From Firmicutes bacterium HGW-Firmicutes-1 (GTDB taxonomy: Bacteria > Bacillota > Clostridia > Lachnospirales > Vallitaleaceae), in contig PHAG01000002.1 in assembly GCA_002841625.1 (NCBI GenBank), positions 186,001 to 250,000 on the forward strand: DNA of 64,000 bases, written 5' to 3'. The notes under the pieces are model-generated. The model worked only from the letters and a program-made list of their open reading frames with translations. It searched no databases and was not told where the DNA came from. Positions 1 to 8,828 of the stretch are shown here, piece by piece (within the stretch, counting starts at the first letter, position 1; each line of letters starts with the position of its first letter). The position numbers were made by a program, and so were the translations under genes.

Positions 1-1076
1 CTGGAGGTGTGGGGGATAAGACGTCTCTCATCTTAGCACCTATGGTTGCAGCCTTAGGGATACCTGTTGCAAAAATGTCTGGACGAGGTCTTGGTCACAC
101 GGGCGGAACAATCGATAAATTAGATTCCTTTCCAGGACTTAGTACGAAGCTAAGTAAAGAAAAATTCATTGAAAATGTGAATACAATTAAGATGGCGATT
201 GCAGGACAGACTGCTAATCTTGCCCCTGCAGACAAAAAAATATATGCGTTAAGAGATGTAACCGCAACGGTGGATAATATTTCTTTAATTGCAAGTAGTA
301 TTATGAGTAAAAAAATCGCATCTGGATCAGATGGCATTGTTTTAGATGTTAAAACTGGATCGGGCGCTTTTATGAAGGAAGAAGAGGATGCATTTAAGCT
401 TGCAGTGGAAATGGTGAACATAGGTAATGGCTTAGACAGAGAGACAATTGCAGTTATTTCTGATATGAATCAACCGTTGGGGAAATCAATAGGCAATGCA
501 CTTGAAGTTATTGAGGCAATTCAAACTCTTAAAGGTGAAGGTCCTGCAGATTTATTAGAGATATGTTTACAATTAGGTAGTTATATGGTTGTAATTGCAG
601 GTAAAGCAAAAACTCCGGAAGAAGGAGTTCAATTGTTGCTTGAAACGATCAACAGTGGAACAGCTTACAATAAATTTAAGCAATTTGTTGAAGCTCAAGG
701 CGGCGATGCTAGTTATGTGGATGAAATAGATAAATTACCCAAAGCATCAATTGTTGAGGAGGTAACATTATCTGTTTCAGGATATATCAAAACGATTGAT
801 ACTGAAGAACTTGGATTTGCGACGATGATGCTTGGTGGAGGAAGAGAAACAAAAGATAGTGAAATAGATTTGGCGGTTGGTTATATGATAGAGAAAAAAA
901 TAGGTGATTATGTTTCAAAAGGAGAGCCAATTGCATTTATTCATGGTAATGATAAGGAAAAAATGGAAGCCTCTAAAAAACGCTTTGTCAGTGCTTTTAC
1001 ACTGAGTGATGTACCAACGCTTCCTACGAAGTTCATCAAGGGAATAGTTACCAAAAATGGAATAAATAGATTTTAA
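1..1076 (+). CDS. pdp: Pyrimidine-nucleoside phosphorylase, 5' end outside window
   Basis: Phosphorolysis of uridine, thymidine and deoxyuridine to free base and (deoxy)ribose 1-phosphate, a cytosolic salvage step. The frame is open from the window edge; the first visible residues are GGVGDKTSLILAP, followed by the family signature KMSGRGLGHTGGTIDKL. The carboxy-terminal part shows the PYNP_C-type region with GGGRETKDSEID. About 80 N-terminal residues of the roughly 435-residue family length lie upstream. It precedes a dacF-like gene, an order common in Firmicutes nucleoside salvage clusters. Identity is secure; the start is not visible. Confidence 0.95.
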   Translation, partial: GGVGDKTSLILAPMVAALGIPVAKMSGRGLGHTGGTIDKLDSFPGLSTKLSKEKFIENVNTIKMAIAGQTANLAPADKKIYALRDVTATVDNISLIASSIMSKKIASGSDGIVLDVKTGSGAFMKEEEDAFKLAVEMVNIGNGLDRETIAVISDMNQPLGKSIGNALEVIEAIQTLKGEGPADLLEICLQLGSYMVVIAGKAKTPEEGVQLLLETINSGTAYNKFKQFVEAQGGDASYVDEIDKLPKASIVEEVTLSVSGYIKTIDTEELGFATMMLGGGRETKDSEIDLAVGYMIEKKIGDYVSKGEPIAFIHGNDKEKMEASKKRFVSAFTLSDVPTLPTKFIKGIVTKNGINRF

Positions 1077-1193
1077 ACAATAGAATTATTTTTGATTAAA
1101 TAGCTTACCCTATACATAGGAAATGGTTAATATGACAATTGAAACCATTCTACTATGTTTAACTCAAGATTTTCTAATAAGGAGAGGTAAGCT

Positions 1194-2390
1194 ATGATTA
1201 AAAGAGGAATAATAGTAGTTTTTGGAGTTTTGATTTTGTTTTCTGGCATTTTTGCCCTCAATATATCTGCAATTAATACGCTATCTCAGACTAAGGAAGG
1301 AGATGTATTAAAGCTCACATCTCAGTCAGCTGTATTGATGGAACCTTTAACAAAAACAGTGATTTATGAAAAGAACAGTCATGAAAGATTGAAGCCAGCA
1401 AGTGTAACAAAAATAATGACTTTATTATTGATTTATGATGCGGTAGAAGCAGGTAAGATTGGTTGGGATGATGAGGTTGTAATAAGTGAAACTGCATCAG
1501 GTATGGGTGGTTCACAAGTATATTTAGAGACGAATGAAGTACAAACCGTTGCAACTTTGACCAAGTGTATCGCAGTAGCTTCTGCAAATGATGGTTCTGT
1601 AGCGATGGCAGAGTATATTGGTGGATCAGAGATAGGGTTTGTTCAAATGATGAACGATAAAGCCGAGGCCTTAGGAATGGTAGATACGAACTTTGAAAAT
1701 GCTTCTGGACTAGACTCGGATAACCATTATACAAGTGCATATGATATCGCTTTGATGGCTAGAGAGTTAACTGTTAAATATCCAGAAATCTTTGATATTT
1801 CTACAATTTGGATGGATACCATTATTCATAATACCAAAAGAGGTGCTGAGGAATTTGGACTAACCAATACGAATAAACTACTTCAATGGTATGATGGAGC
1901 GACAGGTTTAAAAACAGGCTCAACTAGTTTAGCAAAATATTGCTTAGCAGGAACTGCAACACGAAATGATTTAGATCTTATAGCAGTAGTAATGGCAGCA
2001 CCAGATTTTAAGGTTAGATTTAAAGAAGTTATGAGCATGTTTGATTATGGATTTGCTCTTTGTAGAAAATACAAGGATAACGTAGTAAACCAAGATATGG
2101 GCTCCTTGAAAGTTAGAAGAGGCATCTTAGAAGAGATTAAAGTGTTTGCTAAAGAAGATTTCAATTATGTAATGATGGATACAAAGTATGATGAAAGCAA
2201 AATAAAAAAACAAGTCATTTTACCAGAGTATATAGAGGCTCCAGTAGTAAAAAGTCAAAAGGTTGGAGATTTAATCTATACCTACGATGGAAAAGAAATT
2301 GGTAGAGTGGATATTGTAGTATTGGATGATGTGAATAAAGCAAAGTTTAGTGATTATTTGAAAAATGTATTTGAAAAATATGTAAACTAA
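1194..2390 (+). CDS. dacF: D-alanyl-D-alanine carboxypeptidase (PBP5/DacF type)
   Basis: Serine D,D-carboxypeptidase trimming the terminal D-Ala of peptidoglycan stem peptides. The 398-residue protein has an N-terminal hydrophobic signal (about residues 5-22), then the S11 triad: SVTK (70-73), SAN (130-132) and KTG (240-242), and a C-terminal beta domain. The start has a strong Shine-Dalgarno (AAGGAGAGG). DacF enzymes act in sporulation cortex modification in Bacillus; that role is inferred here from position after pdp and homology. A second paralogue lies at 55696-56838. Confidence 0.92.
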   Translation: MIKRGIIVVFGVLILFSGIFALNISAINTLSQTKEGDVLKLTSQSAVLMEPLTKTVIYEKNSHERLKPASVTKIMTLLLIYDAVEAGKIGWDDEVVISETASGMGGSQVYLETNEVQTVATLTKCIAVASANDGSVAMAEYIGGSEIGFVQMMNDKAEALGMVDTNFENASGLDSDNHYTSAYDIALMARELTVKYPEIFDISTIWMDTIIHNTKRGAEEFGLTNTNKLLQWYDGATGLKTGSTSLAKYCLAGTATRNDLDLIAVVMAAPDFKVRFKEVMSMFDYGFALCRKYKDNVVNQDMGSLKVRRGILEEIKVFAKEDFNYVMMDTKYDESKIKKQVILPEYIEAPVVKSQKVGDLIYTYDGKEIGRVDIVVLDDVNKAKFSDYLKNVFEKYVN

Positions 2391-2425
2391 AGTAGAGTGA
2401 TACACTTACTGAGCCAATGAAAAGC

Positions 2426-2458
2426 AGTCCCTACATTCATTCTGTAGGGACTACTTTA
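2426..2458 (+). terminator. Intrinsic terminator after dacF
   Basis: A perfect 10-bp stem (AGTCCCTACA / TGTAGGGACT) with a 7-base loop, followed by a short T-rich stretch, separates the dacF gene from the aminotransferase. Confidence 0.75.
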
Positions 2459-2488
2459 TCTTAAAATAAAATGAAAAGGGTGAATAAA

Positions 2489-3658
2489 ATGGTTTTTGCA
2501 CAAAAAATGCAACAATTAGAATCTGCAGTTTTTACGCAACAAGAAGCGTTGAAAAGAGATTTGTTATCAAAAGGTATAGAAATTTTCAATTTTAGTGTTG
2601 GGACACCAGACTTGCCTCCGCCAGATCATGTTATGAAGGTGTTAAGTGAGGAAAGTGCAAAAGCTTGTAACTACAAATATGCAATTAAAGACAGTGAAGA
2701 GTTAGTGGATGCTGTGATAGGTTGGTATAGAAAGAGATTTAATGTTAGCCTAGAAAGAGATGAGATATTGGGTTTAAATGGATCACAGGATGCCCTTGCC
2801 CATACTGCGCTTGGTTTGATTAACCCTGGTGAAGTCGTATTGATACAAGACCCACATTATCCTATCTTTTTTGTTGGCCCCCATTTATCTGGTGCTGATA
2901 TTGTTACGATGCCGATGCTAGAGGAAAACAATTATTTAATTGATTTTAATCAAATAAGCAATACCGTAGCCCATGATGCGAAGATGATGGTGATATCCTA
3001 TCCCAATAACCCAGTTACTGCTTTAGCACCCTATGAATTTTATGAAGAATTGGTTTGGTTTGCAAAAAAATACGAGATTAAGGTTATACATGACAATGCC
3101 TATTGTGAACTTGTGTACGATGGCAAAAAAGCTGGGAGTTTTTTAAATGTGCCAGGTGCAAAGGACATCGGAATTGAGCTTAATTCTTTGTCAAAATCAT
3201 ATAATATGCCTGGATGTAGAATCTCTTTTGCATTAGGAAATAGAGAAATTATCAAGAAGCTTGCAACGATAAAATCACATATAGATTATGGCATTTTTAT
3301 TCCTATTCAAAAAGCAGCAATAGCAGCCATTACAGGTCCCGATGATTGTATTATGAATACTGTTCGTACATATGAAAAAAGAAGAGATACTTTAGTAAAT
3401 GGCTTTACTGAAATTGGATGGCCAATGTTAAAACCAGAAGCAACGATGTTTGTCTGGAGTAAGATCCCTGATGGATTTTTAAATTCAGAGCAATTTGTTC
3501 ATGAGATGATAAAGCAGACAGGTGTTTTTACCGTACCTGGTTCAGCTTTTGGAAAGATGGGAGAAGGTTATGTCAGGTTTGCTTTGGTTGATACAGAAGA
3601 AAAAATCAAAAGGGCAATACAAAAAGTAGGCGCTTGGTTGGAATCAAGAAACGCATAA
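2489..3658 (+). CDS. Class I/II PLP-dependent aminotransferase
   Basis: Fold-type I aminotransferase, closest in feel to the LL-diaminopimelate/aspartate aminotransferase group (FSVGTPDLPPPDHV near the start, SYPNNPVTA and HDNAYCELVYDG in the middle). The PLP lysine sits in NSLSKSYNMPGCR. I chose the ATG at 2489 rather than the one at 2471: AAGGGTG lies 8 bases before 2489, while no ribosome-binding site precedes 2471. The substrate cannot be settled from sequence alone; aspartate, alanine or diaminopimelate are all possible. It is monocistronic, with terminators on both sides. Confidence 0.85.
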   Translation: MVFAQKMQQLESAVFTQQEALKRDLLSKGIEIFNFSVGTPDLPPPDHVMKVLSEESAKACNYKYAIKDSEELVDAVIGWYRKRFNVSLERDEILGLNGSQDALAHTALGLINPGEVVLIQDPHYPIFFVGPHLSGADIVTMPMLEENNYLIDFNQISNTVAHDAKMMVISYPNNPVTALAPYEFYEELVWFAKKYEIKVIHDNAYCELVYDGKKAGSFLNVPGAKDIGIELNSLSKSYNMPGCRISFALGNREIIKKLATIKSHIDYGIFIPIQKAAIAAITGPDDCIMNTVRTYEKRRDTLVNGFTEIGWPMLKPEATMFVWSKIPDGFLNSEQFVHEMIKQTGVFTVPGSAFGKMGEGYVRFALVDTEEKIKRAIQKVGAWLESRNA

Positions 3659-3684
3659 CCTTTTATGAATACATTACTAAATTC

Positions 3685-3725
3685 AGCCGCATTAATCACT
3701 AAGATTAATAGCGGCTTATTCTTTG
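3685..3725 (+). terminator. Terminator after aminotransferase
   Basis: Inverted repeat AGCCGC-TTAATC / GATTAA-GCGGCT with a short loop, then TATTCTTT. It isolates the aminotransferase from the coat operon. Confidence 0.7.
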
Positions 3726-3780
3726 AATAAAAACTAGTGAGTATTTGTTAGAGTAGTTGGTCCAATTAATTATCCTATAT

Positions 3781-3789
3781 CTATACAAG
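3781..3789 (+). promoter_or_regulatory. Possible sigma-E-like -10 of cotJ operon
   Basis: CTATACAAG about 60 bases before cotJA resembles the mother-cell sigma-E -10 (CATACAAT-like). The cotJ operon is sigma-E controlled in Bacillus subtilis. No convincing -35 could be fixed, so this is a weak call. Confidence 0.25.
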
Positions 3790-3849
3790 CACAAATCGGA
3801 CTTTTCAGAGTAATATAGTAGTGTGATTAATATCAAGGAGAGATGATAA

Positions 3850-4023
3850 ATGTATCAAAAACAATTTGCAAACCCTGATTGTTTATATGGAAAAATGGAC
3901 CCTCAATTTCAATTAGCACGTGCGTATGTTCCATTTCAAGTATTAGGTGATGTTTATGGCCCGGCCGAAGCACTTTGTAAAGGAACATTATTCCCAAAAT
4001 TATATATGCCCTATCATTTTTAA
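3850..4023 (+). CDS. cotJA: Spore coat protein CotJA
   Basis: Small spore-coat associated protein of 57 residues, first gene of cotJABC. Family hallmarks are LARAYVPFQ in the middle and FPKLYMPY at the end. AAGGAGAG precedes the start. In Bacillus the CotJ proteins are made in the mother cell and incorporated into the inner coat. Two bases after its stop a 64-bp palindromic repeat has inserted between it and cotJB, stretching the spacing to about 96 bases in what is normally a tight operon. Confidence 0.9.
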   Translation: MYQKQFANPDCLYGKMDPQFQLARAYVPFQVLGDVYGPAEALCKGTLFPKLYMPYHF

Positions 4024-4025
4024 CC

Positions 4026-4089
4026 GATGTGCAAGCGAAGCTTGCATTCGGTTACGAAACCGTAGCGAATGCGTTGGTTTTGTAACATT
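4026..4089. repeat. Palindromic dispersed repeat, copy A
   Basis: 64-bp sequence matching 53157-53220 at 60 of 64 positions. It contains nested inverted repeats: GCAAGC/GCTTGC, GCATTCG/CGAATGC and CGGTT/AACCG. It sits in the cotJA-cotJB gap, just before the cotJB ribosome-binding site. It accounts for a spurious open frame across 3947-4147. Confidence 0.85.
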
Positions 4090-4119
4090 AACAAGAAATA
4101 ATTCGTGGAGGTATTATAA

Positions 4120-4386
4120 ATGCATAACGATCAATTGGTCATGTTAAAAGAACTCATGGAAGTGGGTTTTTGTACTATTGAGATGTCTCTATTTTTAGAT
4201 ACACATCCTACTGATGAAAGAGCTGTTGGACTTCATAATTCATATGCGATTCGTTATAAAGAGTTAACTGATGCGTACAATATGAAGTATGGCCCTTTAA
4301 CTTCAAATGATTTAAGTAAATGCCCTTGGGAATTTATAGCGGGTCCGTGGCCTTGGGAAATTGATTATATTAATTGTTGTATATAG
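4120..4386 (+). CDS. cotJB: Spore coat protein CotJB
   Basis: 88 residues matching CotJB: a helical N-terminus, then LFLDTHPTDERA, YNMKYGPL and the tryptophan-rich tail PWEFIAGPWPWE. A GTGGAGG ribosome-binding site lies upstream; cotJC follows 11 bases after the stop. Spore coat component of the CotJ complex, function otherwise unknown. Confidence 0.93.
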   Translation: MHNDQLVMLKELMEVGFCTIEMSLFLDTHPTDERAVGLHNSYAIRYKELTDAYNMKYGPLTSNDLSKCPWEFIAGPWPWEIDYINCCI

Positions 4387-4397
4387 GAGGATAGTAT

Positions 4398-4655
4398 ATG
4401 TGGATTTATGAAAAGAAGCTCGAATACCCAGTTAGGGTAGATACCTGTGATCCAGCTTTAGCGTCATTGATATTAGAACAATTTGGAGGACCAGATGGTG
4501 AACTATCTGCAGGTATTCGTTACCTCAGTCAACGTTGGACGATGCCTACTGATCAAGCAAAGGGTATTTTAACAGATATAGGAACTGAAGAATTAGCCCC
4601 AAGAGGTTATCCGTTATATCACCAGATTAATTTTCAACCAGGCTTGATATTATAG
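4398..4655 (+). pseudogene. cotJC: cotJC 5' part, interrupted by prophage
   Basis: N-terminal portion of the manganese-catalase-like coat protein CotJC: MWIYEKKLEYPVRV, QFGGPDGELSAGIRYLSQR and ILTDIGTEELA (67 residues). After GTEELA the family continues AHLEM..., but here the frame runs 18 residues into phage sequence and stops at 4655. The expected second metal-site histidine (AHLEM) is absent. The matching C-terminal part is at 50800-51126, on the far side of the prophage. As it stands the product is truncated and should not be a catalase-fold protein. Confidence 0.92.
4578..4620 (+). other. attL, left prophage end
   Basis: Host cotJC sequence runs to about 4597 (GAATTAGC). From 4599 rightward the sequence (CCAAGAGGTTATCCG...) is the inverted counterpart of the sequence ending at 50798 at the other end (17 of 20 positions). 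This is the expected P' arm of a serine-integrase attP. The shared dinucleotide GC at 4596-4597 and 50798-50799 is a candidate core; exact crossover is uncertain. Confidence 0.65.
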
Positions 4656-6167
4656 GATATATAGTAAGTGCAAAATTATCTGATCGACATCTTTTAATAT
4701 AACATTTTTTTGATATGGATCATCTAAAGTTCGATACACTTCTAAGATTGTTTGAATTTTTGGAATAATACTCTTTTTATTATTTTCACGTTGTTCATCC
4801 ATTTCTATACTTTTATTAATTATTTCAAGATCTTGCTTTATCTGTTTTATACGTTCAGAAATAATTTTAGAACGATCTAAAAAAGTATCTATGCTATAAA
4901 CTTCACGTTCAAGCAGGTCATGAAGATTACTCAATTGTAACTCTAAATTTTTTAATTCAACATCAAACTTTAAAATAGCCTTTCTCTTAATATCTAATTC
5001 AATGTTATTTTCACTTTCTGAATTTTCCCATTTTAACTTATAGGCATTTAATATCTCTTCAAGTCCTTGCAATACTCGATCCTCAACGTAATTGAGGGGA
5101 GAGGATACTGTGCTGCATGATGGCTCAGAACACATCAAATAGTCAAATTTGTAAGATGTGTGATTCAAAGGTCTTCTAACCATTTTTCTGCCGCATTTAC
5201 CACAAATAATAAGTCCTGAAAGGGGATTCATAACCTTTTTTCGGTGAGGTATGGGCTGAGATGGATTATGAGACATATACTCTTGAGCTAATTGCCAGAT
5301 AGATTCGTCAATTATTGCATGATGAATTCCCTTTGTGAGAATATAGTCTGTTTTTCGTGGACGTTCTTTAACCATATGACCATCAACCATTTTTTTAACA
5401 GATGGTCGCCAGTTCCATCTAATCATACCGTTGTATACCGGATTAATCAAAATATCTCTAATAGTTGATTGTGTCCATATTTTTCCAGTCTTGGACATTA
5501 CCTTCATTTCATTCAGTTTACGTGCAATTAAAGATACACCTATTCTTTTTGGAGCACCATTTGATTCAATCTCTCCATAAGTATATAATTTATAAATAAG
5601 CTGAACTATTTCAGCTTCATTTTCTATTGGTTCTAAGGTGAAGCCCTTTCCATGTTCTATCTTTATACGCGTATAGCCATAAGGAGGACGATTACCTACA
5701 TATTTTCCTTCTTTAACTGATTCCAACCTTCCGCGTTGAAGACGTCTATTAATTGTCTTGAATTCACGCCTAGACATAAAAAGACCAAACTCAAAGTACT
5801 CCTCATCATATTCATTATTTGGATCATAAGTTTTCATTGGAGTAATGATTTGTGTATTTGAGTATTTAAATGTTTGTGCGACTAAGCCTTGATCAATAGT
5901 ATCACCACGAGCTAAACGCTCGACTTCCATTACGAGTACACCATCCCAGATGCTTTGTTCAACTTCACTTAAAAGTTTTTGCATCTCGGGTCTTGCTATA
6001 ATGGTTTCACCAGATACAACTTCTCTAAATATTTTTGTAACAGGCTTGTTAAGACGTCTAGAAAGCTCAATAAGAACCCTTTCGTGGCGAGCTAGAGTTT
6101 CACCTTCGCCATGTGCTTCTGCATCCATATCGGCACGAGATTTTCTTAAATACATACAGTATTGCAT
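4650..6167 (-). CDS. Large serine recombinase (prophage integrase)
   Basis: 505 residues. The N-terminal resolvase domain has the nucleophile in YLRKSR (Ser10) and the VERLARGDT arginines (84, 87). A recombinase domain follows (about 160-265), then a zinc ribbon with CGKC (322, 325) and C346/C351, and a C-terminal coiled coil (about 375-470). Family members integrate phages by attP x attB crossover and excise them with a directionality factor; SpoIVCA of the skin element is one. The gene reads toward attL and ends within about 55 bases of the junction. Its GAGGTG site lies 5 bases before the ATG. I saw no clear sigma-E promoter. Confidence 0.95.
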   Translation of the reverse strand: MQYCMYLRKSRADMDAEAHGEGETLARHERVLIELSRRLNKPVTKIFREVVSGETIIARPEMQKLLSEVEQSIWDGVLVMEVERLARGDTIDQGLVAQTFKYSNTQIITPMKTYDPNNEYDEEYFEFGLFMSRREFKTINRRLQRGRLESVKEGKYVGNRPPYGYTRIKIEHGKGFTLEPIENEAEIVQLIYKLYTYGEIESNGAPKRIGVSLIARKLNEMKVMSKTGKIWTQSTIRDILINPVYNGMIRWNWRPSVKKMVDGHMVKERPRKTDYILTKGIHHAIIDESIWQLAQEYMSHNPSQPIPHRKKVMNPLSGLIICGKCGRKMVRRPLNHTSYKFDYLMCSEPSCSTVSSPLNYVEDRVLQGLEEILNAYKLKWENSESENNIELDIKRKAILKFDVELKNLELQLSNLHDLLEREVYSIDTFLDRSKIISERIKQIKQDLEIINKSIEMDEQRENNKKSIIPKIQTILEVYRTLDDPYQKNVILKDVDQIILHLLYIL

Positions 6168-6246
6168 TGGATCACCTCAAAAAATTATTCTCCACATTAG
6201 AAGAGTAGAGAATATATTTATATATCATTTAATAAATTTTTTAAAG

Positions 6247-7731
6247 TTAAATAATGTTATTATAGAACAGAATAATCATTATAGCTAACAGTAATAAAAT
6301 TATTAGCCAACAAAGAGTATATAAATGTATTTTTGAATCAATATACTTTATATCTTCTTTTAATACTTGATCCGATTTAAATATCTTAATAATATCTTTT
6401 TCACACAACAAATCAGCATATTGAGATTTGATTCTATCATAATTACTTTTAAATCTAACTAAGTATTTTTTCTTATCAATATGAAGAAAAAGCAAATATA
6501 ATAAAGATATTACAATAAATAGTGATGATACAATACATATTTCATCTGTAAAAATTTCATTAAACCTATTTCCAGCTACCACATTAAGTACTATAACAGT
6601 AATAAAAAAAGTTATTATTGAAGTTATACTTGTTTTAAAACTATTTGAAAATGATTCACAATAATCATGGCTTTTTTCTGATAACTGAAAAAGATGTTCT
6701 GAAATGTTATTTTTTATTTCTATATATCTACTTACATTTTCCTTTAGATAAATTTTGAAGTTAGATTCAATTGAACTATATATCCCACTATTAATTTTTG
6801 ACAGGTTATTATCATCTAGAGATAGAGATATGATATTTCTTGATAGTCCAAGTTTATCTGAATAGCTTTCTTCACAATATATCCAATCATAAATTGAATT
6901 AATTTCATCTATGTCCAACACAGAAAAATTATTAAATGAAATTCTGTTTTTTATGAGTTTGTATCCTTCTAATTGAGCTATTAAATAATCATTCTCAATT
7001 TGAGAAAGATTGCAAATATCTATTAAGAAATAGATATAATTTAGTCGGTAAAACAAATCATTATACTCATTTATAGAGCATGGTACTAATAGCCGGAACG
7101 TATTAAGTGATAGATTTTCAAATTGTCCACGTTGTAGAAAATTGCAATCAGATCCATACTCAACTTTAGTTTCATTATGAATGATTCCATGAAAGCTATT
7201 TTGATCATTGATATTACCGATATGAATATAGGGTGTCTTTAAGCATATAGATTCCTCAATAGTATGAAAAGAAATTTCTTTATAATTTAATTGCTGAAAT
7301 AATTCGTTAAAGTTTTTAAGTATATGAAATAAACTCAGTGATTGTAAATAAGAAAAAAAAGAATCAAGAAAATAGACATTGATGATATTTTTATCTGCCT
7401 TTTTAAATATTCTTAATTTAATTTCATACTGATCTCCATCTTCCCAATATTTATTTTGATCATTAATATTAGAAATAAAATCATTTGTATTATTTGTGCT
7501 GTTATTAATAATTATTGGGTCATTATAACTACCTTGATTGGTTATATGTATTATTTCAATTGATAAGAAATCATAAGAATATGAATTTAAAAATGAAATC
7601 AATTTATACTCTATTGGTACACAAGTTTGATTTAAGCAAAAAGTAATATTTACCTCTTTGAAATCTTCAGTAATTATAGATTCTTGTTGTACAGCATTAA
7701 ACAATTCAATAAATTCATTGTATAAACCCAT
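6247..7731 (-). CDS. Membrane protein of unknown function
   Basis: 494 residues, family not recognised. The first 360 residues look cytoplasmic and acidic; three hydrophobic segments follow near residues 368-387, 398-418 and 471-491, with a charged coiled-coil-like stretch between the last two. It has an AAGAAGGTG ribosome-binding site and lies 17 bases after the NA37-like gene, so the two are probably co-transcribed. Very AT-rich. Sited between the integrase and the repressor, where temperate phages carry lysogenic-conversion or exclusion genes; such a role is inference only. Confidence 0.6.
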   Translation of the reverse strand: MGLYNEFIELFNAVQQESIITEDFKEVNITFCLNQTCVPIEYKLISFLNSYSYDFLSIEIIHITNQGSYNDPIIINNSTNNTNDFISNINDQNKYWEDGDQYEIKLRIFKKADKNIINVYFLDSFFSYLQSLSLFHILKNFNELFQQLNYKEISFHTIEESICLKTPYIHIGNINDQNSFHGIIHNETKVEYGSDCNFLQRGQFENLSLNTFRLLVPCSINEYNDLFYRLNYIYFLIDICNLSQIENDYLIAQLEGYKLIKNRISFNNFSVLDIDEINSIYDWIYCEESYSDKLGLSRNIISLSLDDNNLSKINSGIYSSIESNFKIYLKENVSRYIEIKNNISEHLFQLSEKSHDYCESFSNSFKTSITSIITFFITVIVLNVVAGNRFNEIFTDEICIVSSLFIVISLLYLLFLHIDKKKYLVRFKSNYDRIKSQYADLLCEKDIIKIFKSDQVLKEDIKYIDSKIHLYTLCWLIILLLLAIMIILFYNNII

Positions 7732-7748
7732 AAAAACACCTTCTTAGT

Positions 7749-8792
7749 TTAATAATAAAACAACTTGAATGTAGCTTCATTTTTAGTCAAGATTTTCAGA
7801 TACATTTTTCCTTCATCATCTTTATAAGAAACAATATCTTCTTTTATATTATCAATATCCTCAGTAAATTTCAACTTAATTTTAGGGCTTATATCATATT
7901 CTTTTTTGAATTTCGTTTTAATTTCATCTTTAATGATACTAAATTTAGGATCAAAACTATTTTTTTCAGGAAGTGCTCTAACTTGAGCGATTACTCTATT
8001 TATGTCAAAAGCAGAACCTTCTTCAACGTAGTAATTACCTAATACAGCATCAACATATGTATCTATTTCAAATACATCCTGTGTTCTAAAATAATGTGTA
8101 TGAGCATTACTTAGTAAGTTGTAGTCAGATGGAAATTGTGGACGGATCTTTCTGATCAAAAAATTTGATATAGTTGAATAAGCATTTTTAGTATTTTCAT
8201 TATCAGATTGAAGCTCATCAAATTCTAAAAACATATTATCCCAATAATCAGCAATAGTCTTTTTTCCACAATCAGCAATCAGAATATCATCAACGTGCAT
8301 TGATTCTTCATTTAAAGTAAAGCTTATATCACATACTTTATATATTTTGCTATTTAAAGGTGGTCCAGTTATAATTCTTAGATCCTCATCGCTTAAAATA
8401 GAAGAACCTTCGATTTTAGTTAAAAAATAATGTAATGTCCCAATATCGTCAAGATATAAGCCTTGTATAAAACTACCTTTTTGTAGATCAGAAGGTGAAG
8501 TTTGTTGTCTAACCATTTCAACCCTAAACAATTTTTGAGATATTCTATTTGAGTATTCTTTAAATAATTCATCTTGAGTTGTAAAGTCCTCTTTATTGAC
8601 TAGATCTAGTATTAGAGACACAACTTGTGTAGCATTATCACGAACTTTATAAAATCGTTTATTTTTATCATTATATAAATTAATAATAGTACCTAAAATG
8701 TAATTTTTAGCATCACCAGTAGATACGTTTCTTTCTTCAAGCTTGCCATCTACAGAACTAATGTTATGTAATGAAGCATAATATAGTATCAT
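7749..8792 (-). CDS. NA37/NdpA-like nucleoid-associated protein (tentative)
   Basis: 347 residues. The order of motifs recalls the 37-kDa nucleoid-associated family (YejK/NdpA): a region ending in a YNDKNKRFY-type motif, a QGLYLDDIGTLHYFLTKIEG strand pair, and a C-terminal KIKLKF...YKDDEGKMYLKILTKN segment. The similarity is by eye and remote. A strong GAGGAGG site precedes the start. It is paired with the downstream membrane protein. Alternatives include a defence-associated DUF family that I cannot name. No catalytic motif was seen. Confidence 0.45.
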   Translation of the reverse strand: MILYYASLHNISSVDGKLEERNVSTGDAKNYILGTIINLYNDKNKRFYKVRDNATQVVSLILDLVNKEDFTTQDELFKEYSNRISQKLFRVEMVRQQTSPSDLQKGSFIQGLYLDDIGTLHYFLTKIEGSSILSDEDLRIITGPPLNSKIYKVCDISFTLNEESMHVDDILIADCGKKTIADYWDNMFLEFDELQSDNENTKNAYSTISNFLIRKIRPQFPSDYNLLSNAHTHYFRTQDVFEIDTYVDAVLGNYYVEEGSAFDINRVIAQVRALPEKNSFDPKFSIIKDEIKTKFKKEYDISPKIKLKFTEDIDNIKEDIVSYKDDEGKMYLKILTKNEATFKLFYY

Positions 8793-8828
8793 TTATAGAT
8801 CCTCCTCTAATGATTTTACATGACTTGA

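Noticed and set aside
1315-1740. 141-residue minus-strand frame inside dacF
   Set aside because: Shadow of the dacF coding sequence with His/Leu-rich biased composition and no ribosome-binding site.
3947-4147. Open frame sharing a segment with the frame at 53087-53290
   Set aside because: The shared residues come from the palindromic repeat read in the same phase; cotJA covers the first part and no ribosome-binding site or family supports it.
4599-4655. Continuation of CotJC after GTEELA (LYHQ resembles family VHQL)
   Set aside because: The stretch coincides with the inverted attP arm and lacks the AHLEM motif; similarity is too short to outweigh the palindrome evidence.
6168-6246. Sigma-E promoter for the recombinase
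   Set aside because: No acceptable -35/-10 pair was found; sporulation control of the recombinase is therefore unsupported by the sequence seen.
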